A stretch of 18,075 nucleotides of DNA from an uncultured Erysipelotrichaceae bacterium (lineage in GTDB: Bacteria > Bacillota_I > Bacilli_A > RF39 > UBA660): positions 1-18,075 of the forward strand of contig CADBNY010000131.1 of the NCBI GenBank assembly GCA_902796215.1, in the 5' to 3' direction. A model generated the notes under the pieces. That model ran no database searches, was not told where the DNA came from, and worked only from the letters and a program-made list of their open reading frames with translations. Within the stretch, counting starts at the first letter, position 1, and every line of letters starts with the position of its first letter. Shown one piece after another: positions 15,249 to 18,075 of this stretch. Position numbers and translations under genes: made by a program.

Positions 15249-15542
15249 CTAAAATAAACCTGGTATAGAGCCAAATTTACCCATTTTACTTTCAATTGTA
15301 TCATCAATTTTTTTATTTGCTTGATTAATAGCAACAATTAACATATCTTCTAGTGCTTCAATATCATCTGAATCTAATGATTGAGCATTTATTTTTATGC
15401 TAACAACTTCTTTTGTACCTTTTAAAGTCACTTTTACTAAAGAACTTTCTCCAACAAATTCACTTTCATCTATTTCCTTTTTTGCTTTTAACATATCTTT
15501 TTGTAAGGCTTGAGCCTGTTTTAACATAGCTTGCATATTCAT
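15249..15542 (-). CDS. ebfC: YbaB/EbfC family nucleoid-associated protein
   Basis: A 97-residue small DNA-binding protein of the YbaB/EbfC (B. subtilis YaaK) family. The pattern is typical: an N-terminal amphipathic helix MQAMLKQAQALQKDMLKAKKEI (3-24), central strands VKVTLKGTKEVVSIKI, a second helix DDIEALEDMLIVAINQANKKIDD, and a glycine/phenylalanine-rich tail. It forms tweezer-like dimers that bind DNA. AGGAGA lies 8 nt before the ATG at 15542 and immediately follows the dnaX stop. Position between dnaX and recR is the standard context. Confidence 0.95.
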   Translation of the reverse strand: MNMQAMLKQAQALQKDMLKAKKEIDESEFVGESSLVKVTLKGTKEVVSIKINAQSLDSDDIEALEDMLIVAINQANKKIDDTIESKMGKFGSIPGLF

Positions 15543-15556
15543 AAAATTATTCTCCT

Positions 15557-17263
15557 TTATTCAATCTCTACAATATCACCAAATAGTTCTATTGCATTAT
15601 TAGTTATTATATCATTATTTTTTGTTTCTTCCAATATTTGTTGTGGTTCTTCAACTATTTTATATTTAATACCATTCTTTAAATTAGAAATATATTCATT
15701 TTTATAATTGTTCCATTCACTATCGCTAATAATAGCAATATTTTTATGAGAATTAGTAATTTTAAAATAAACATCAATAATTTTGTCAAGAATAAGTAAA
15801 TTTTGTTTTACATTTGAATCATATTCAAAACTAATAATCATATTTTCTTCACTAACAGCTCTAACAGTGGAATCCAATAATGAACAAACAATATATCCAA
15901 TCTCTTGATCAAAAGTAAAATCTTTCAATTTTTCAAAATTATTAATCTCATCAGTTAATAATTTTTTATTAGCAAGTGCCAAAGTATTATTAACCCGAAC
16001 ACGAATAATTTCAGGAAGATTCAACACAATTGGATCAGAATCATCAGAAAAATTTGTATCTTTTTTCAAGACAGGTAAATCATACTCCTCTTTATCAACT
16101 AATTTTTTTTCACTATTTTCATCAATTTTATCAACTTTTTTTTCTTTCTTCAGAACAGACTTTTCTTCTTCGTTTTGAACAATTTCGACGGTTTTCTTTT
16201 GACTCATTTTATCAGAATAAGAAGATAAAATATAATCATTTATAAACTTCAAAAGAAACATTTCCATAAATATTTTAGCGTTAGAACTCTTTCTTATTTC
16301 AAAAACCTTTTCATTTAGATTATTAGCAAATTCCTGCAACAAATTAATAGAAAAATCCACTTTTTTTTCATTTAAATAGTAATCCACAATTAAATTTCTA
16401 GCGTGATTCAATATTTGAACAAAAATTTGAATTAAATTTTTCCCGCTATTTTCAAAATATCTTATATTATTTAAAACATTAACTATATTTCCATCAAGAA
16501 CATTTTTAATAAATTCATTTAATTGCTCACTAGAAATAATGCCGTTAACTTCAGTAAAATCATCCATAGTAATTTTACCAGAAGAATATGAAAGAAGCAT
16601 ATCCAATAAACCAAGAGCATCACGCAATCCACCATCAGATAATAATGAAATGCTATTTAAAACCTCAGGCTCAATTTCAATAGATTCCTTTTTACAAACA
16701 TAATCTAATCTATTTCTAATAACATCAGGAGATAATCTTTTAAAAGAAAAACATTGACATCTAGAAACGATAGTTTCAGGAACTTTTTGTGGATCCGTTG
16801 TAGCTAAAATAAAAATTGCATGTTCTGGTGGTTCCTCTAATGTTTTCAATAAAGCATTAAAAGCTCCAATGGATAACATATGAACTTCATCAATTATATA
16901 TACTTTATATTTTAATTCACTAGGAACTAAAGAAATCTTATTTTTTAATTCTCTAATTTCATCAACACCATTGTTTGATGCAGCATCAATTTCAATAATA
17001 TCAATACAATTTTTAGAAAAAGATGACTTGCAGCATTCACAAACCCCACATGCACAACCATCTTTTGAATTTGAGCAATTAATACTGCGAGCAAAAATTT
17101 TAGATACAGAAGTTTTTCCAGTACCTCTAGGTCCAAAAAACATATAAGCATGAGAAAAACTACAATGAATAATAGAATTTTTCAAAGTTTTTATAACAGA
17201 ATTTTGACCAACAACAGAATTAAAATCCTTTGGTCTATATTTTCTATATAAAGCATGATACAT
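15557..17263 (-). CDS. dnaX: DNA polymerase III subunits gamma/tau
   Basis: Clamp-loader ATPase and replisome organiser, 568 residues. AAA+ domain: VVGQ (17-20), Walker A GPRGTGKT (44-51), zinc knuckle C63, C72, C75, C78 (C-x8-C-x2-C-x2-C), DAASNNGVDEIR (93-104), Walker B IIDEVH (123-128) and sensor/arginine finger ETIVSRCQ (163-170). Domain II and collar domain III run to about 350. A charged linker (about 352-410) rich in Lys and Glu precedes a tau-specific C-terminal region (about 415-568). The linker coding sequence contains two runs of eight A (16143-16136 and a second near codons 386-387) where slippage could give a shorter gamma-like product. ATG at 17263 has GGGAGG and a promoter just upstream. 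It heads a long co-oriented gene string. Confidence 0.96.
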   Translation of the reverse strand: MYHALYRKYRPKDFNSVVGQNSVIKTLKNSIIHCSFSHAYMFFGPRGTGKTSVSKIFARSINCSNSKDGCACGVCECCKSSFSKNCIDIIEIDAASNNGVDEIRELKNKISLVPSELKYKVYIIDEVHMLSIGAFNALLKTLEEPPEHAIFILATTDPQKVPETIVSRCQCFSFKRLSPDVIRNRLDYVCKKESIEIEPEVLNSISLLSDGGLRDALGLLDMLLSYSSGKITMDDFTEVNGIISSEQLNEFIKNVLDGNIVNVLNNIRYFENSGKNLIQIFVQILNHARNLIVDYYLNEKKVDFSINLLQEFANNLNEKVFEIRKSSNAKIFMEMFLLKFINDYILSSYSDKMSQKKTVEIVQNEEEKSVLKKEKKVDKIDENSEKKLVDKEEYDLPVLKKDTNFSDDSDPIVLNLPEIIRVRVNNTLALANKKLLTDEINNFEKLKDFTFDQEIGYIVCSLLDSTVRAVSEENMIISFEYDSNVKQNLLILDKIIDVYFKITNSHKNIAIISDSEWNNYKNEYISNLKNGIKYKIVEEPQQILEETKNNDIITNNAIELFGDIVEIE

Positions 17264-17282
17264 ATAAAAACCTCCCTAATTT

Positions 17283-17310
17283 ATTATAAATTATATATAA
17301 TTGATAACAA
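17283..17310 (-). promoter_or_regulatory. Predicted sigma-A promoter of dnaX
   Basis: The minus strand carries -35 TTGTTA (17310-17305), a 16-bp spacer and a consensus -10 TATAAT (17288-17283), with the start near 17276 and a short leader containing GGGAGG. The -35 is within the 3' arm of a hairpin at the end of tadA. Confidence 0.6.
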
Positions 17311-17333
17311 AGAAATTTATTCATTTCTTTGTT
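17306..17333. repeat. 11-bp inverted repeat at the tadA stop
   Basis: Perfect arms (plus strand AACAAAGAAAT at 17306-17316 and ATTTCTTTGTT at 17323-17333) with a 6-nt loop contain the last tadA codons and stop. On the plus strand the hairpin runs directly into a T-run (17332-17337), the terminator polarity, whereas on the minus strand what follows is only AT-rich. It may protect or separate mRNAs or stop antisense transcription; its role is unclear. Confidence 0.45.
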
Positions 17334-17766
17334 TTTTAAAAAAAGAACTTAGCATTTTTTTTGAACGTTCAGAATCAATATTAGAAATAAAGAAAACATT
17401 AGGATTTGTTGCATCATTTTCAAAAATTTTACAAATTAATTGAGAATTTTTAGGATCAGAATTTTTTAAAGCAGAATAAACATATGAAATACGAGATTGT
17501 TTAATTGCGCTAGCACACATAGGACAAGGGTCTAAAGTAACATACATAGAGCATCCGTCTAATCGCCAATTATTTAATTTTTTAGAAGCTTCTTTTATTG
17601 CAATCATTTCTGCATGTTCTAAAGAAGAATTATTTGATTCTTTCAAATTATATCCATAAGAAATAACTTTATCATCTTTTACTATAACTGCACCAATAGG
17701 TACCTCGTCTAAATTATACGCTTTTTCCGCATAAAAAAAAGCTAAATCCATATATTTTTTATTCAT
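17317..17766 (-). CDS. tadA: tRNA-specific adenosine deaminase TadA
   Basis: Converts adenosine to inosine at wobble position 34 of tRNA-Arg(ACG), an essential step for reading CGN codons. The 149-residue cytidine-deaminase-fold protein has EVPIGAVIVKDD (21-32), the zinc/proton-shuttle motif HAE (51-53) and PCPMC (80-84) with C81 and C84 as ligands. NNWRLDGCSMYVTLDPC is typical of TadA. The ATG at 17766 is the start: GGAGG lies 4 nt upstream and the protein then begins at the family N-terminus. An in-frame extension to 17916 would run through the SRP RNA and is rejected. The gene has no room for its own promoter after ffs, so it is expressed by read-through or processing of the ffs transcript. 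tadA-scr-dnaX neighbourhood is the same as in Bacillus. Confidence 0.95.
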   Translation of the reverse strand: MNKKYMDLAFFYAEKAYNLDEVPIGAVIVKDDKVISYGYNLKESNNSSLEHAEMIAIKEASKKLNNWRLDGCSMYVTLDPCPMCASAIKQSRISYVYSALKNSDPKNSQLICKIFENDATNPNVFFISNIDSERSKKMLSSFFKKQRNE

Positions 17767-17771
17767 AATTC

Positions 17772-17798
17772 CTCCAAAAAAGAAAAAGTGCACATGAA
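17772..17798 (-). terminator. U-tract terminating the SRP RNA
   Basis: After the closing stem of the SRP RNA the minus strand reads five T, C, six T (17787-17776), then at once the GGAGG ribosome binding site of tadA. The terminal helix of the RNA doubles as the terminator stem. Confidence 0.6.
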
Positions 17799-17860
17799 AG
17801 GAGGATCTTAAGGCTGCTATTTTCCAATCCTGACCTGTTTCAATCACTTTCATTGCACAA
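17788..17860 (-). ncRNA. ffs: Signal recognition particle RNA (small, 4.5S type)
   Basis: The minus strand contains the SRP domain IV signature: CAGGTCAGG (17841-17833 region), ATT-GGAA-AAT with a GGAA tetraloop at 17825-17822, then AGCAGCC. This matches the conserved Ffh-binding hairpin with its symmetric and asymmetric internal loops. The ends pair: GTGCA-ATGAAAG near the 5' end with CTTTCAT-G-TGCAC near the 3' end (one bulged G). At about 73 nt it lacks an Alu domain, unlike the roughly 270-nt scRNA of B. subtilis. It scaffolds Ffh and FtsY for co-translational membrane targeting. Position next to tadA and dnaX is as in Firmicutes. Exact ends are uncertain by a few bases. Confidence 0.92.
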
Positions 17861-17864
17861 GGAT

Positions 17865-17893
17865 ATTTTAATATAAAGTTAAAAAAAAGTAAA
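17865..17893 (-). promoter_or_regulatory. Predicted sigma-A promoter of ffs (and tadA)
   Basis: The minus strand has -35 TTTACT (17893-17888), a 17-bp spacer rich in T, and -10 TAAAAT (17870-17865), placing the start at about 17859, exactly where the SRP RNA helix begins. Good agreement between the two supports both calls. Confidence 0.65.
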
Positions 17894-17961
17894 CATTTTA
17901 TTATAAAATAATACAATATACTAAATATTTATATCATATATAAAACCTTAACCGAATTCAA

Positions 17962-17989
17962 AAAAAATATTTCCCGGGAAATATTTTTT
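17962..17989. repeat. Perfect 28-bp palindrome
   Basis: The half AAAAAATATTTCCC is followed directly by its reverse complement, with CCCGGG at the centre. The minus strand extends the right side to eight T, the plus strand to six T, so it could act as a weak bidirectional terminator (12-bp stem, CCGG loop). It could equally be a dimeric protein site. It stands alone in the intergenic stretch before ffs. Confidence 0.6.
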
Positions 17990-18031
17990 ATCTTCTTTCT
18001 ATTATATTGATTTTTTTTAACAAAGTTTTTA

Positions 18032-18047
18032 TGTTTCACGTGAAACT
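18032..18047. other. parS: parS chromosome-partitioning site
   Basis: TGTTTCACGTGAAACT on the plus strand matches the bacterial parS consensus TGTTNCACGTGAAACA at 15 of 16 positions; the inner 14 bases GTTTCACGTGAAAC are a perfect palindrome. ParB/Spo0J loads on such sites, spreads and recruits SMC. In Firmicutes parS sites cluster near oriC, which agrees with the dnaX-recR gene neighbourhood. The flanks are intergenic. Confidence 0.85.
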
Positions 18048-18075
18048 TTAAATTAAACTTACTAAATTATTTCCC

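Noticed and set aside
16030..16245. Plus-strand open frame opposite the dnaX linker
   Set aside because: Its Phe/His/Gln-rich sequence is the mirror of the Lys/Glu-rich linker codons; no independent support.
16945..17151. Minus-strand open frame in another phase of dnaX
   Set aside because: It overlaps the dnaX Walker A and zinc-knuckle coding region, whose frame is clearly the real one.
17255..17443. Plus-strand open frame across the tadA-dnaX gap
   Set aside because: It overlaps the tadA end, the dnaX promoter and the hairpin, and has no ribosome binding site.
148..17766. Alternative genetic code with TGA as tryptophan
   Set aside because: TGA ends several genes exactly at family length or at an overlapping start (yabG, rsmI, pth, bofA-like), and tryptophan positions are encoded by TGG.
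17767..17916. In-frame N-terminal extension of tadA
   Set aside because: It would translate through the SRP RNA and its promoter; the residues do not resemble TadA and a strong ribosome binding site sits before the ATG at 17766.
1..18075. CRISPR arrays, insertion sequences, tRNA or rRNA genes, prophage genes
   Set aside because: No regularly spaced direct repeats, transposase or integrase motifs, cloverleaf with CCA-ready ends or rRNA signature were seen on either strand.

Overview
The window is a very AT-rich, densely packed stretch of a Firmicutes (Bacillota) chromosome in which every convincing gene lies on the minus strand, so transcription runs from high to low coordinates. Gene order resembles the origin-proximal region of Bacillus subtilis (tadA-scr-dnaX-ebfC-recR-bofA ... 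holB-ricT-trmN6-rsmI ... metG-tatD ... rsmA-yabG-veg ... spoVG), but it is compacted and partly rearranged. TGA is used as a stop throughout (ends of ricT's neighbours bofA, rsmI, pth and yabG), which argues against a Mollicutes-type code. The low GC, compact gene order, short SRP RNA and retained sporulation genes suggest an uncultured gut-type Bacilli or Erysipelotrichia-like lineage; this placement is an inference and no species can be named.

Region 1 (about 17860-18075) is intergenic DNA with a near-perfect parS centromere site and a perfect 28-bp palindrome. A promoter then drives a small SRP RNA gene (ffs) whose terminator abuts the ribosome binding site of tadA. Region 2 (about 6600-17310) is one long tight gene string with a good promoter before dnaX: dnaX, ebfC, recR, a bofA-like gene, holB, ricT, trmN6, rsmI, pth, mfd and an unrecognised 222-codon gene. 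It mixes clamp-loader subunits, recombination repair, rRNA and tRNA modification, peptidyl-tRNA recycling and transcription-coupled repair. Many junctions place the upstream stop codon inside the next Shine-Dalgarno sequence or overlap start and stop, implying translational coupling. Region 3 (about 4730-6602) is metG under a complete T-box riboswitch with an AUG specifier, followed by an intrinsic terminator and tatD.

Region 4 (about 2036-3962) is the accessory part: two paralogous membrane-anchored exported proteins and a SipW/ER-type signal peptidase, with their own promoter and an internal terminator. They sit where B. subtilis carries rpfB (yabE) and rnmV. This is the best candidate for an undescribed system, a small surface-protein or fibre-like secretion cassette analogous to tapA-sipW-tasA. 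Region 5 (1-1992) is rsmA, an intrinsic terminator, then yabG overlapping veg, and the start of spoVG with its own promoter.

With yabG (spore coat/cortex protease), a bofA-like gene and spoVG, the locus suggests that the organism comes from, or still is, a spore-forming lineage.
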